DNA of 64,000 nucleotides from Qipengyuania mesophila (GTDB taxonomy: Bacteria; Pseudomonadota; Alphaproteobacteria; Sphingomonadales; Sphingomonadaceae), in the NCBI RefSeq assembly GCF_019711655.1, contig NZ_JAIGNU010000001.1:248001-312000 (forward strand), written 5' to 3'. Made by a program: the position numbers and the translations under genes. Below the pieces are notes generated by a model. That model made no database searches and was not told the origin of the DNA. It saw nothing but the letters and a program-made list of their open reading frames with translations. Shown here one piece after another: positions 27,469 through 36,787 of this stretch (the stretch's first letter is position 1; each line of letters starts with the position of its first letter).

Positions 27469-29538
27469 ATGCTTCGCACCCGTTCACTCGCCCGTGGCGC
27501 CGCCGTTTCGGCGCTGGCGCTGGGCCTTGCCCTGTCCGCGCCCGCCTACGCGCAGGGAGAAGACACTACCGCCGCTTCGAATGGCGAGAACACCATCGTC
27601 GTCACCGGCCAGGCCAAGATCGGCGACTACGGCCTCGACCTGACTGCGCGCGACACCGCCGCCAAGCCCGGCGACGACTTCGAACGCTATGCCAGCGGCG
27701 CCTGGATCGACCGCACCGAAATCCCCGGCGATCGCCCCTCGGTCGGATCGTTCTACAATCTGCGCGAAGACGTGACCGAGCAGGTCAACGGCCTCATCAC
27801 CGAAGCGCCCGCGGGCACGCAATACGGTGCGCTCTACAGCAGCTTCATGGATGAAAAGGCGATCGAGAAGGTCGGTATCGCTCCGCTGAAGCGCGAACTG
27901 GCGCAGGTCGATGCGCTCGCCGACAAGGTCGAATTCGCCCGCTACATGGGGTCGACCTACGGCAAGTTCGGCGGCTCGCTGTTCGGCGCAGGCCCCTATG
28001 CCGATCCCGACGATCCGACGATGAACTCGCTGTGGCTGTTCTCCGCGGGCCTCGGCCTGCCGGAGAAGGACTATTACTTCAACGAGAAGTTCGCCCCGCA
28101 GCGCGCCGCCTACCTCGCCTATCTCGAGCGTACCTTCCGCAACATCGGCGAGAAGAACCCGCGCGAGGCGGCGAGCCGCGTGATGACCTTCGAAACCTAT
28201 GTGGCGGAGCTCAACTGGGACGTCGAGCTGACGCGCCAGATCGAGAAGATCAACAATCCGATGTCGGGCGCCGAACTGGCCGCCTATGCGCCGGGCATCG
28301 ACTGGGATGCTTTCTTCGAAGGCAACAACATCCCACCGCAGGACCGCATCATCGTCACCGACAACACTGCCGTTAAGGGCATTGCGGCGCTTTACGGCAG
28401 CACCGACCTCGAAACGCTGAAGCTGTGGCAGAAGGTCCGCATCAGCCACCAGGCATCGCCCTATCTCAACAAGAAGATGGTCGACAGCCGGTTCGAGTTC
28501 ACCAGCGCGCTGAACGGCACCAGCGAACAGCGCGCCCGCTGGAAGCGCGCGGTCGACACCATCGACGGGCAGCTCGGCGAGCTGGTCGGCGAAGCCTATG
28601 TCGCCGAATACTTCCCCAGGATCGCCAAGACCCGCATGGACGAGCTGGTCACCAACCTGAAGCTCGCCATGGGCGACCGCATCCGCGAAAACGACTGGAT
28701 GAGCGCCGAGACCAAGGCCGCAGCGCTCGAAAAGCTCGAGCGGATGGACGTGATGGTCGGCTACCCCAAGGAATTCCGCGACTATTCACAGCTGCCGATG
28801 TCGCCGGACGACCTCTACGGCAACATGGTCGCCGCGACCAAGTTCAACGCCGACTACCAGATGAGCGACCTCGGCAAGCCGGTTGATCGCAGCAAGTGGG
28901 GCATGAACCCGCAGACGGTGAACGCCTATAACGGCGGGCTGGAGAACAAGATGGTCTTCCCGGCCGGCATCCTGCAGCCGCCCTTCTTCGACCCCTGGGC
29001 CGACCCGGCGGTGAACTATGGCGCGATCGGCGTGGTCATCGGCCATGAAATCAGCCACGGCTTCGACGACCAGGGCCGCAAGATCGACGCCACCGGCGCG
29101 ATCAGGGACTGGTGGACCGCGGGCGATGCGGAACGCTTCAATGCCGAAGCCAAGAAGTTCGGCGACCAGTATGCCAAGTTCGAAGTCGTCCCCGGCAGCT
29201 TCATCAATCCGGACCTGACGATGGGCGAGAACATCGCCGACCTCGCCGGCGTTCTAGTGGCCTACGATGCCTACAAGAAGTCGCTGAACGGCGAGGAAGC
29301 GCCGGTGATCGACGGGCTGACCGGCGACCAGCGCTTCTTCCTCGCCTATGCGCAGGTGTGGCGGGCCAAGGCGCGCGAAGACAGCCTGCGCAACCAGGTC
29401 GCCACCGACCCGCACAGCCCGGCGCGCTATCGTACGATCGCGCCGCTGCGCAATGTCGATGCGTGGTACGAAGCCTTCGGCATCACGCCCGACGACGAGA
29501 TGTATATCGCGCCCGAGGATCGCGCGCGGATCTGGTAA
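27469..29538 (+). CDS. M13-family zinc metallopeptidase (PepO/neprilysin-like)
   Basis: 689-residue secreted oligopeptidase. Signal peptide ends near APAYAQ; the mature enzyme has the M13 zinc site HEISH (about 525-529), the third ligand Glu in GENIADLAG (about 586), the substrate-binding NAYNG (NAYNGGLEN) and the C-terminal family block ARYRTIAPLRNVDAWYEAFG. It cleaves short peptides in the periplasm. Second of three secreted or periplasmic metallopeptidases in this window (the others at 34538 and 51847). A GGGG site lies before ATG 27469. Confidence 0.95.
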   Translation: MLRTRSLARGAAVSALALGLALSAPAYAQGEDTTAASNGENTIVVTGQAKIGDYGLDLTARDTAAKPGDDFERYASGAWIDRTEIPGDRPSVGSFYNLREDVTEQVNGLITEAPAGTQYGALYSSFMDEKAIEKVGIAPLKRELAQVDALADKVEFARYMGSTYGKFGGSLFGAGPYADPDDPTMNSLWLFSAGLGLPEKDYYFNEKFAPQRAAYLAYLERTFRNIGEKNPREAASRVMTFETYVAELNWDVELTRQIEKINNPMSGAELAAYAPGIDWDAFFEGNNIPPQDRIIVTDNTAVKGIAALYGSTDLETLKLWQKVRISHQASPYLNKKMVDSRFEFTSALNGTSEQRARWKRAVDTIDGQLGELVGEAYVAEYFPRIAKTRMDELVTNLKLAMGDRIRENDWMSAETKAAALEKLERMDVMVGYPKEFRDYSQLPMSPDDLYGNMVAATKFNADYQMSDLGKPVDRSKWGMNPQTVNAYNGGLENKMVFPAGILQPPFFDPWADPAVNYGAIGVVIGHEISHGFDDQGRKIDATGAIRDWWTAGDAERFNAEAKKFGDQYAKFEVVPGSFINPDLTMGENIADLAGVLVAYDAYKKSLNGEEAPVIDGLTGDQRFFLAYAQVWRAKAREDSLRNQVATDPHSPARYRTIAPLRNVDAWYEAFGITPDDEMYIAPEDRARIW

Positions 29539-29545
29539 GGAGATC

Positions 29546-29585
29546 GGGGGCGGCATCGGACCGGTAGGTTCGGGATGCCGCCCCC
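29546..29585 (+). terminator. Strong hairpin after M13 peptidase
   Basis: A perfect 12-bp G+C-rich stem (29546-29557 with 29574-29585) starts 8 bases after the stop. No T-run follows, so it may need Rho or act as a transcript 3' end stabiliser. Confidence 0.65.
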
Positions 29586-29688
29586 GGCTCATTCCGCAAA
29601 AATATGAACATGGCAGGCGATTTCGTTAAGGATTTCTCGTTACGGGTGCTATTTGCCCGTCAGGAGAGGGACTTAGGGACGCCAGCAC

Positions 29689-30867
29689 GTGCAGATCGCC
29701 AAGCCATCTGACGACGATTCTGTCGGCGTGTTTTCGCGCATCCCGGTCGATTCCTCCGAGATCGAGCGCGAGGCGGTTATTGCCATGCTCGAGCGCGAGC
29801 GGCGTTCGCTGCCCTCGAGCCTGATCGCGATGGCGCTGATGGCGCTGGGGGTGGCAATGCTGCCCGACGTTGCTTTCATGGCCGGCCTGCTGGCACTGCG
29901 GCTTGCCTCTTTCCTGTTCACGCGCACCGCCGCATCGATGCTCGAGCGCCGGGTGCGTGCGCGCACCCCGCTGAAGAATTCGCGCCGGATCCTGATCCTC
30001 GCCATGGTACTGACCGGGGTGACGCTGGCCCTGCTCCTGTGGCCGCAGCCGGCCGACAGCCCGCTGGGCGCGGTACGGATGATCCAGCTGGTGGTGGTCG
30101 TCGCCGTCACGCTGATCTCGGTGACGCTGGCGGCCCTCCCCCGCTCGGTCGATGCCATGCTGGGGAGCTTCTGGGTGACCGCCTGCGCGCTGATCCTGTT
30201 CCATCCCGCGAACGGCGACCTGGCGATGATCGGCGTCGTCACGCTGGTCCTGCTCGGCATACGTCTCTACAGTTCGTCGGCCGGGCTGCACATGCGCAGT
30301 GCGGCGCAAATCCTGGTCGAGAACCGGCAATTGTCCGAAGACCTCGCCGATGCCCTGGCGCATGCAGAATTCCTCAGCTGGCGCGATCCGCTGACCGGGC
30401 TGTTCAACCGGCGCAAGCTGTTCGAGGAAACGCGCCTCGACGGCAGCGGGCTCTCGCGCCACCTGCTCACGATCGACCTCGACCGCTTCAAGGCGATCAA
30501 CGACACTTATGGCCATGCGGTCGGGGACCGCGTCCTGATCGCGACTGCCGATGTCATTCGCGATTGGTGTCGCGCGCTCGGCGAGGACGGCGCGCACCAG
30601 TGCTTCCGGCTCGGCGGAGAGGAATTCCTCGTCTTTGCGCGCGGCTTCGACGATGCCGAGATGATCGAAGCCGCCGAACAGCTCCGCGGGCGTATAGCCG
30701 AGCTCGGCCAGCTTTTCCCCGATCATCCCGAAATCGCCATCTCGGCCTCGATCGGCCTGACCTGCTGGCGTTTCGGCGAAGGCCTCGACGATGCGCTGCA
30801 GCGCTCCGATGGCGCCTGCTACGAGGCGAAGGACCACGGTCGCAACCGGGTGCGCCGCGCCGCCTAA
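29689..30867 (+). CDS. Membrane diguanylate cyclase (GGDEF)
   Basis: 392-residue enzyme that makes cyclic di-GMP. Six hydrophobic segments (residues ~45-200) form an uncharacterised membrane sensor, followed by a linker helix (ILVENRQLSEDLADALAHAEF) and a GGDEF domain with DPLTGLFNRR, DLDRFKAINDTYGH and active-site RLGGEEF. The product-inhibition RxxD site is replaced (DGAH), so feedback control is probably absent. GTG 29689 is taken as start because it gives a full N-terminus; the first internal ATG is at 29785. A paralogue lies at 32014. Confidence 0.88.
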   Translation: MQIAKPSDDDSVGVFSRIPVDSSEIEREAVIAMLERERRSLPSSLIAMALMALGVAMLPDVAFMAGLLALRLASFLFTRTAASMLERRVRARTPLKNSRRILILAMVLTGVTLALLLWPQPADSPLGAVRMIQLVVVVAVTLISVTLAALPRSVDAMLGSFWVTACALILFHPANGDLAMIGVVTLVLLGIRLYSSSAGLHMRSAAQILVENRQLSEDLADALAHAEFLSWRDPLTGLFNRRKLFEETRLDGSGLSRHLLTIDLDRFKAINDTYGHAVGDRVLIATADVIRDWCRALGEDGAHQCFRLGGEEFLVFARGFDDAEMIEAAEQLRGRIAELGQLFPDHPEIAISASIGLTCWRFGEGLDDALQRSDGACYEAKDHGRNRVRRAA

Positions 30868-31042
30868 CCCGCGCGGGCTGCCGCCCGGGCGTGGCACGGC
30901 AGCGACGAACCGGGGACCGATCCAGCCCCGTCGACCGTTCTCCCCATGAAACCGCCACCCGCACCGCGCGTGCAGATTTGTATTCCCTGCGCCGCAACGC
31001 TGGCTTGGCAACCCGATCGATCCGACGAAAGGTTCCCGCCCC

Positions 31043-31966
31043 ATGGCCACGGACTTCGCGCGGACGGGGGACCAGCCCGACCGCCCGGGCCAATCCCCGG
31101 CGCGCGCCGACACATCAAGCGAGACGCTCAAGTCCATCCTTGCCGAGCTCAACCGTCCCCTCGACGATGTCGAATGGTCGGCCTCGCCGCAGCGGACGAA
31201 GGGCGAAAGCCCGCAGAGTTTCTTTGCCCGGCTGAGCCGCGAACGCCGCCATCGCCGCGAGTTGCGGCGTGCGCGCAAGGCCGCGTCGCAGGCCTTCGGC
31301 GTGCGGCCCAAGCTCTCCAACCGCAGGCGCGCGACGTTGATGCTCGGCGCCGGGGCGCTCGGCCTGACGGCGTTCACCGGCCCGCCCAAGGCCCGCAAAC
31401 CGAGCACCGATGGCGTTGCCCAGCTGGTCGTCGATCAGGTCGATGTTGCGCGCATGCCCGCCGCGCTGCTCAAGGCGAGCGACTCCTTCAAGCGGACGCT
31501 GCTCGAAGAGGAAGGCGTGCGCTACACAGTCTATCGCGACGTCGCCGGATACAAGACCGTGGGGGTGGGCCATCTGGTCCGGCCCGAGGACGGGCTGGAG
31601 GTCGGCGACCGCGTGAGCGAGCGGCAGATGCGCGAGTTCCTCGCCTCCGACCTCACCGAGGCCGAGCGCGGCGTCCGTCGCCTGGTCGGCGACCTGCCGC
31701 TGCACCAGCACGAGTTCGATGCCCTGCTCGATCTCGTCTACAATGTCGGCTTCGGCAATGTTGCCGAGAGCGAGAGCCCGCGTCTCAACGCGGCGATCGC
31801 GGAAGGCGACTACGAGGCGATCGCCGCCGAGCTCGACTATACCCATGCCGGCGGCCGGTTCGCCCGCGGCCTGATGCATCGCAGCGACCGGCGCGAACGC
31901 ATCTTCACCAATTCTGCCTATGGCGATCCGCGCGAAGCGGGAAAATCCCCCGACAATTCCGCCTGA
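31043..31966 (+). CDS. GH24 lysozyme-like muramidase
   Basis: 307-residue protein with a T4-lysozyme-type (glycoside hydrolase 24) domain. The catalytic pattern EEGVRYTVYRDVAGYKTVGVGH keeps E157, D166 and T172 with T4 spacing (9 and 6). It is preceded by a basic, unstructured N-terminal third and a hydrophobic stretch (~97-112) that could be a membrane anchor or export signal. No holin, spanin or other phage genes are near, so it looks like a domesticated autolysin, placed between two diguanylate cyclase genes. ATG 31043 is chosen; the long N-terminal extension is unusual. Confidence 0.87.
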   Translation: MATDFARTGDQPDRPGQSPARADTSSETLKSILAELNRPLDDVEWSASPQRTKGESPQSFFARLSRERRHRRELRRARKAASQAFGVRPKLSNRRRATLMLGAGALGLTAFTGPPKARKPSTDGVAQLVVDQVDVARMPAALLKASDSFKRTLLEEEGVRYTVYRDVAGYKTVGVGHLVRPEDGLEVGDRVSERQMREFLASDLTEAERGVRRLVGDLPLHQHEFDALLDLVYNVGFGNVAESESPRLNAAIAEGDYEAIAAELDYTHAGGRFARGLMHRSDRRERIFTNSAYGDPREAGKSPDNSA

Positions 31967-32013
31967 TCGTTCGAAGTTACACTGTTTTTACATTAACCGG
32001 CTAACACTCGCTC

Positions 32014-33192
32014 ATGTCAGCGAGGAAAATGAGCGACGTGGCCGGGAAGACCAGCGAGCGGGACGAGCAGTGGCGCCGGGAGCGCCTGCGCGTGCTCGTG
32101 CACTCGGTCGCCGACCTTGAAGGCCGCACCTTTCTCGCCAATGTGATCGGGACGGCGCTGATCGTCGGCGCCGCCCAGTGGCTGCCCAACGCGCGCGACT
32201 TCCTGTTCCCGCTGGTGCTGCGTCTCGCGGCGATCCTGTGCAACGCCATCCTCTACCAGCATATCCGCAGACGCCTCCGCGCAGGCACCGACATACGCGT
32301 TTCGTTGCGCTCCGCCGCCGTCCTCGCGGCCTTCGGCGGGGCCAGCTGGGCCGGGCTGATCATTCCGGTGTTCCTCCGACCCCATCTTCACCCGGCCTCC
32401 TATATCGTCACGGCGGGTGTCTTCATCGGCGTTTCGCTCGTTCTGGCGAACACCTCGGCGATCAAGCGCATCGCCCTGCCCTTCGCAGCCGGGTTCGTGG
32501 TGACCTTCCTCGGCGCGGCCGCCCTGACCCCGTGGAACACGGCGGTCTGGCTGTTCGGCGGGCTGGCCTTCATCGCCACGGGTGTCGGCACCTTCAGCAT
32601 CGGCAGCGCGCACCAGCGGCTCGACGCAGCCGATACGCTGGTCGAGAACCAGCGCCTGTCCGAGGAGCTGGAGGAGGCGCTGGCGCGCGCAGAATTCTTC
32701 GCCGACCACGACCCGCTGACCGGGCTGTTCAACCGCCGCGCGCTGTTCGATCGCCAGATCCACCTCGATGCCCCGGGCGACAAGCATCACATGCTCCTGA
32801 TCGACCTCGACAATTTCAAGCAGGTCAACGATCGGTTCGGCCATGAGACGGGCGACCGCGTGCTGATAGAGGTGGCGCAGGTGCTGGGGGACTTCGTCGC
32901 CAGGTCACCGGGCGATGGCCATTTCGCCGCGCGTCTGGGAGGCGAGGAATTCGCCGTCTTCCTCGCGGTCTCGGACGATGACGAGGCGGACCGCATCGCC
33001 GCGCAGCTGCATCTGGCGATGAGCGGCGTTGCGGTCAGTATCGGCCTGCCGCCCAAGCTGGGCACCGCCTCGATCGGCATTTCGCCGATCTATCGCGGCG
33101 AACAGGTCTGCGATGCCTTGCACCGCGCCGACCATGCGCTCTATCAGGCGAAACGCGACGGCCGCGACCGGATTTGCCGCGAGGCCGCCTGA
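32014..33192 (+). CDS. Membrane diguanylate cyclase (GGDEF), paralogue
   Basis: 392-residue paralogue of the protein at 29689: six hydrophobic segments, the near-identical linker LVENQRLSEELEEALARAEF, DPLTGLFNRRALF, DLDNFKQVNDRFGHETGDRV and active-site RLGGEEF. The RxxD inhibition site is also missing. ATG 32014 is used; ATG 32029 with GAGG close upstream is an alternative that drops five residues. The two cyclases clearly share one ancestor and bracket the lysozyme gene. Confidence 0.87.
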   Translation: MSARKMSDVAGKTSERDEQWRRERLRVLVHSVADLEGRTFLANVIGTALIVGAAQWLPNARDFLFPLVLRLAAILCNAILYQHIRRRLRAGTDIRVSLRSAAVLAAFGGASWAGLIIPVFLRPHLHPASYIVTAGVFIGVSLVLANTSAIKRIALPFAAGFVVTFLGAAALTPWNTAVWLFGGLAFIATGVGTFSIGSAHQRLDAADTLVENQRLSEELEEALARAEFFADHDPLTGLFNRRALFDRQIHLDAPGDKHHMLLIDLDNFKQVNDRFGHETGDRVLIEVAQVLGDFVARSPGDGHFAARLGGEEFAVFLAVSDDDEADRIAAQLHLAMSGVAVSIGLPPKLGTASIGISPIYRGEQVCDALHRADHALYQAKRDGRDRICREAA

Positions 33193-33232
33193 TCCTCTAG
33201 CCATGCGCCGACCGAAACGGCGCCACCCGACC

Positions 33233-33778
33233 ATGTCCCACCGCCTTTTCGTCGGAATCCGCCCGCCCACCCCGATCCGCGATGCGCTGATCGACCTGAT
33301 GGAGGGCGTCGACCATGCCCGCTGGCAGGACGAGGAGCAGCTGCACCTGACGCTGCGCTATATCGGCGAGGTCGACACCCACATCGCCGACGACCTGGCC
33401 GAACGGCTGCGCGCCGCTGCCACGCCGGGCTTCGAACTGGCGATCGAGGGAACCGGCATCTTCGAGCGCAAGGGGCATGCGCATACGCTCTGGGCGGGTA
33501 TTGCGCCCTCCCCTGCGCTCGCCCGGTTGCAGCAGCGCATCGAGAGGCTGTGCATCACCGCCGGGCTCGAACCCGAGCCGCGCAAGTACCACGCGCATGT
33601 CACGCTGGCGCGGCTCAACCGCGCAACCGGACCGCTCGCCCCGTTTCTCGCCCGCACCGCAGCACTGCGGTTGGGTCCGTGGCCGGTCGATTCCTATATC
33701 CTCTACGAAAGCACGTTGCATCCAGGAGGCTCGCTTTACGAGCCTGTCCTGCGCTATCCGCTCGAACCCGCACCATGA
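33233..33778 (+). CDS. thpR: RNA 2',3'-cyclic phosphodiesterase (2'-5' RNA ligase family)
   Basis: 181-residue 2H phosphoesterase. Both His motifs are present: LHLTLRYIG (HxT, about residue 43) and YHAHVTLARL (HxT, about 123), in the bilobal ThpR arrangement, with RLFVGIRPP at the N-terminus. It hydrolyses 2',3'-cyclic phosphates at RNA ends and can ligate 2'-5'. ATG 33233 is chosen; an in-frame ATG at 33203 is also possible. The stop overlaps the next gene (ATGA). Confidence 0.92.
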   Translation: MSHRLFVGIRPPTPIRDALIDLMEGVDHARWQDEEQLHLTLRYIGEVDTHIADDLAERLRAAATPGFELAIEGTGIFERKGHAHTLWAGIAPSPALARLQQRIERLCITAGLEPEPRKYHAHVTLARLNRATGPLAPFLARTAALRLGPWPVDSYILYESTLHPGGSLYEPVLRYPLEPAP

Positions 33779-34404
33779 CCCGCACCTCCTTCGTCCTTGC
33801 CGCCTGTTCCGCCGCCCTCATCGCCGGTTGCGCGCCCACGGATGAAACCCCCGCCGAACGCCCGACCGAAGCGCCCGAAGCCGCCGAGCCGCAGGCGGAC
33901 GATTGCCTGCTGCTGGTGTGGTCGAACCAGAAGGAACGCAACGCGCGCTTCGATCGCGACCATGATTTCGTCGACGGCGGGGCCATTTCCTGCGCCACCG
34001 GGACCAGCGCGAGCCAGTTCGACGCCGCGATCCAGGCGCTGCGTGAGGCTGCGAAGAGCGGCAACAAGGCCCGGCTTCTCGAACAGCTCGGCCTGCCGCT
34101 GCTCTATATCGACGCACAGGGCGAGCGCCGCGAGATCGAGGATCGCGCCGAAGTGGAGGCGGTCTTCGACGAGATCTTCGATCCTTCCATGCTCGCGCTG
34201 CTCCAGCGCCTCGACCTTTCGCGGATGAGCGTGGCGAAGGATCAGGGCGGCTATTTCGAACTCGGCGCGCTGTGGCTCGTGGTCGATCAGGGAGGCGGCC
34301 GGCCGCGACTGATGACGGTTAACCGGCAGGTGCTGGACGAAGCGCTCGAGGCCGCGCGCGACCAGGCCGAGCGGAACCAGGGCGACCCCGTCCCGTTCGA
34401 CTAA
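33775..34404 (+). CDS. Lipoprotein of unknown function
   Basis: 209-residue lipoprotein with lipobox LIAGC (Cys19), then a Pro/Glu-rich low-complexity spacer (PTDETPAERPTEAPEAAEP) and a folded domain with a helical middle (SQFDAAIQALREAAKSGNKARLLEQ) and a strand-rich end (YFELGALWLVVDQ). No family recognised. Four-base overlap with thpR implies cotranscription, although a link between cytoplasmic RNA processing and an envelope lipoprotein is not obvious. Confidence 0.7.
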   Translation: MTRTSFVLAACSAALIAGCAPTDETPAERPTEAPEAAEPQADDCLLLVWSNQKERNARFDRDHDFVDGGAISCATGTSASQFDAAIQALREAAKSGNKARLLEQLGLPLLYIDAQGERREIEDRAEVEAVFDEIFDPSMLALLQRLDLSRMSVAKDQGGYFELGALWLVVDQGGGRPRLMTVNRQVLDEALEAARDQAERNQGDPVPFD

Positions 34405-34537
34405 CGTCAACTTTGCGCCGACCGGCGACTTGCACGTCCTTGCCTGGGCGTGCGAAGCGGTCCAAGCGCGCATCCATTATCGCATTCCTGCGCCCGGCGT
34501 CCGCCGCGCGCACTCACATCAGTAAGAGGGGAAAAGC

Positions 34538-36787
34538 ATGAAGGCCCGCATTTTGGCCACCACCGCCGCAACCGCACTGTCGCTTGTCGCATTCACGGGA
34601 ACCCCGGCCATGGCCCAGAGCAAGCAGGACAGCCAGTCGCTCGACTGGGACGTCGCCTATTTCGCCAACGACAGCGTGCTGCCGTTCAACGCGCCCGATT
34701 TCACCAAGATCTCGGAAGACGCCTATCTCCCGGCGTTCGAGAAGGGCATGGCGATCCAGAAGGCGGAGATCGACGCGATCATCAACAATCCCGCCGCGCC
34801 GACCTTCGAGAACACCATTGTCGCGCTGGAGAGGTCGGGCCGCATGCTCGGCCGCGTGGCGCGGGTGTTCTTCGCGCTGACCGGATCGAACACCACCGAC
34901 AAGCTCGACGACATCAACACCGAAGTCAGCCCCAAGCTGACTGCGCATGGCGATGCCATTGCCCTCAATCCCGAGCTCTTCGCGCGGGTGAAGGCGGTCT
35001 ATGACCAGCGCGCCGCGATGACGATGACCCGCGAAGACGCCAAGCTGCTCGAAGACACCTATGAAGGCATGGTCCATGCCGGCGCCTTGCTGACCGCGGC
35101 CGAGCGCGAGCGGGTGAAGGAAATCAACACCGAGCTGTCCGAAATCACCACCGAGTTCGGCCAGGCCGCACGCGATGCGATGGCCGACCAGCCGGTGATC
35201 TTCGACACCCGCGAAGAGCTCGCGGGCCTGTCCGATTCCGACATCAAGGCAGCCGCCGATCTCGCCACCGAGAAAGGCTTCGAAGGCAAATATGCCGTCG
35301 CGCTGCAGAACACCACGCAGCAGCCCCTGCTGCCGAGCATGAGCAATCGCGCCGCGCGCGAGAAGCTGTTCCAGGCAAGCTATCACCGCGCCGACGGCAC
35401 CACCGACATCGACACGCGCGAACTGGTGGCGAAGATCGCCGCGCTGCGCGCCGAGAAGGCCGCGCTGTTCGGTGAGTCCGACTGGGCGAGCTACGCCATG
35501 TGGGACCGGATGGCCGAAAAGCCCGCCACCGCGCTGGGCTTCATGGAGCGCATGGTCCCCGCCCTCGCCGCGACGCAGCGGCGCGAGGCGGAGATGCTCA
35601 ATGCGGCAATCGCGGCCGACGGCGGCAATTACGAAGTCCAGCCGTGGGACTGGTACCGCTATGCCAACAAGGTCAAGGCAGAGCGCTACGACCTCGACGA
35701 GGATGCGGTGGCCGAGTACTTCCAGCTCGACAAGGTGCTGGAAGACGGCGTGTTCTATGCCGCGAACAAGCTCTACGGGCTCAACTTCAAGCGTCGCACC
35801 GACCTGCCGGTCTACCACCCCGACGTGTGGACCTACACCGTCTACGACCGTGACGGCAGCGAGCTCGGCCTGTTCTACTTCGATCCCTTCCAGCGCGAGT
35901 CCAAGCGCGGCGGGGCGTGGATGAGCAATTTCGTCGACCAGAGCCACATGTGGGGCACCAAGCCGGTGATCTACAATGTGCTCAACATCCCCAAGGCGCC
36001 CGCGGGCGAGACGCAGCTGGTCAGCTTCGACAACGTCAACACCATGTTCCACGAGTTCGGCCACGCGCTGCACGGCTTCTTCGCCAACCAGCGTTACGAG
36101 AGCCTCTCGGGCACGGCCGTGGCGCGCGACTTCGTCGAATATCCGAGCCAAGTGAACGAGATCTGGGCGACCTATCCCGAGGTGCTGGCCAATTACGCCA
36201 AGCACTACAAGACCGGCGCCCCGATCCCGACCGAGATGATCGACAAGATCGACGCCGCCTCGAAGTTCAACCAGGGCTACGACTTCGGCGAGGTAGTCGA
36301 AGCCGCGCTGCTCGACATGAAGTGGGCGGCCCTGTCGAAAGACGAGGCTGCGGCGATCGACACGCCGGAGAAGGTCGATGCCTTCGAACGCAAGTCGCTC
36401 GAAGAGCTCGGGCTCGAGATCGACCTCGTCCCGCCGCGCTATCGCACGACCTATTTCAACCACATCTTCAGCGGCCCTACCGGCTATTCGGCGGGCTATT
36501 ACAGCTATCTGTGGACCGAAATGCTCGACCGCGACAGCCGCAAGTGGTTCCTCGACAACGGCGGGCTGACGCGCGCCAACGGCGACCATTTCCGCGAAAC
36601 GGTGCTGAGCACCGGCGGCACGATGGATTACTTCGAGATGTTCCGCAATTTCGCGGGCCGCGAACCCGACGTGACCCCGATGCTCGAAGCACGCGGCCTT
36701 ACCGGAGGCGATGCGGCTGCCGATAGCGAGGTCTCCGACGACGGCCCGGCCGAAGTCGGCGATGCGGCTACCGACGTAACCGAATGA
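34538..36787 (+). CDS. dcp: M3-family metallopeptidase (peptidyl-dipeptidase Dcp)
   Basis: 749-residue zinc dipeptidyl carboxypeptidase. The M3 zinc site TMFHEFGHALH is at about residues 504-514, the third ligand is in the downstream EYPSQVNE block, and the C-terminal FNHIFSGPTGYSAGYYSYLW family signature is present. Unlike E. coli Dcp it has a signal peptide (ending near PAMAQ), so it is probably periplasmic. An acidic, low-complexity tail (EVSDDGPAEVGDAATDVTE) follows the catalytic domain. AGAGGGG upstream of ATG 34538. Confidence 0.93.
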   Translation: MKARILATTAATALSLVAFTGTPAMAQSKQDSQSLDWDVAYFANDSVLPFNAPDFTKISEDAYLPAFEKGMAIQKAEIDAIINNPAAPTFENTIVALERSGRMLGRVARVFFALTGSNTTDKLDDINTEVSPKLTAHGDAIALNPELFARVKAVYDQRAAMTMTREDAKLLEDTYEGMVHAGALLTAAERERVKEINTELSEITTEFGQAARDAMADQPVIFDTREELAGLSDSDIKAAADLATEKGFEGKYAVALQNTTQQPLLPSMSNRAAREKLFQASYHRADGTTDIDTRELVAKIAALRAEKAALFGESDWASYAMWDRMAEKPATALGFMERMVPALAATQRREAEMLNAAIAADGGNYEVQPWDWYRYANKVKAERYDLDEDAVAEYFQLDKVLEDGVFYAANKLYGLNFKRRTDLPVYHPDVWTYTVYDRDGSELGLFYFDPFQRESKRGGAWMSNFVDQSHMWGTKPVIYNVLNIPKAPAGETQLVSFDNVNTMFHEFGHALHGFFANQRYESLSGTAVARDFVEYPSQVNEIWATYPEVLANYAKHYKTGAPIPTEMIDKIDAASKFNQGYDFGEVVEAALLDMKWAALSKDEAAAIDTPEKVDAFERKSLEELGLEIDLVPPRYRTTYFNHIFSGPTGYSAGYYSYLWTEMLDRDSRKWFLDNGGLTRANGDHFRETVLSTGGTMDYFEMFRNFAGREPDVTPMLEARGLTGGDAAADSEVSDDGPAEVGDAATDVTE

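Noticed and set aside
31043-31966. Prophage remnant (GH24 lysozyme, with the terminase-like HTH protein at 15756)
   Set aside because: The two are 15 kb apart with no capsid, tail, integrase or holin genes; both sit among ordinary chromosomal genes.
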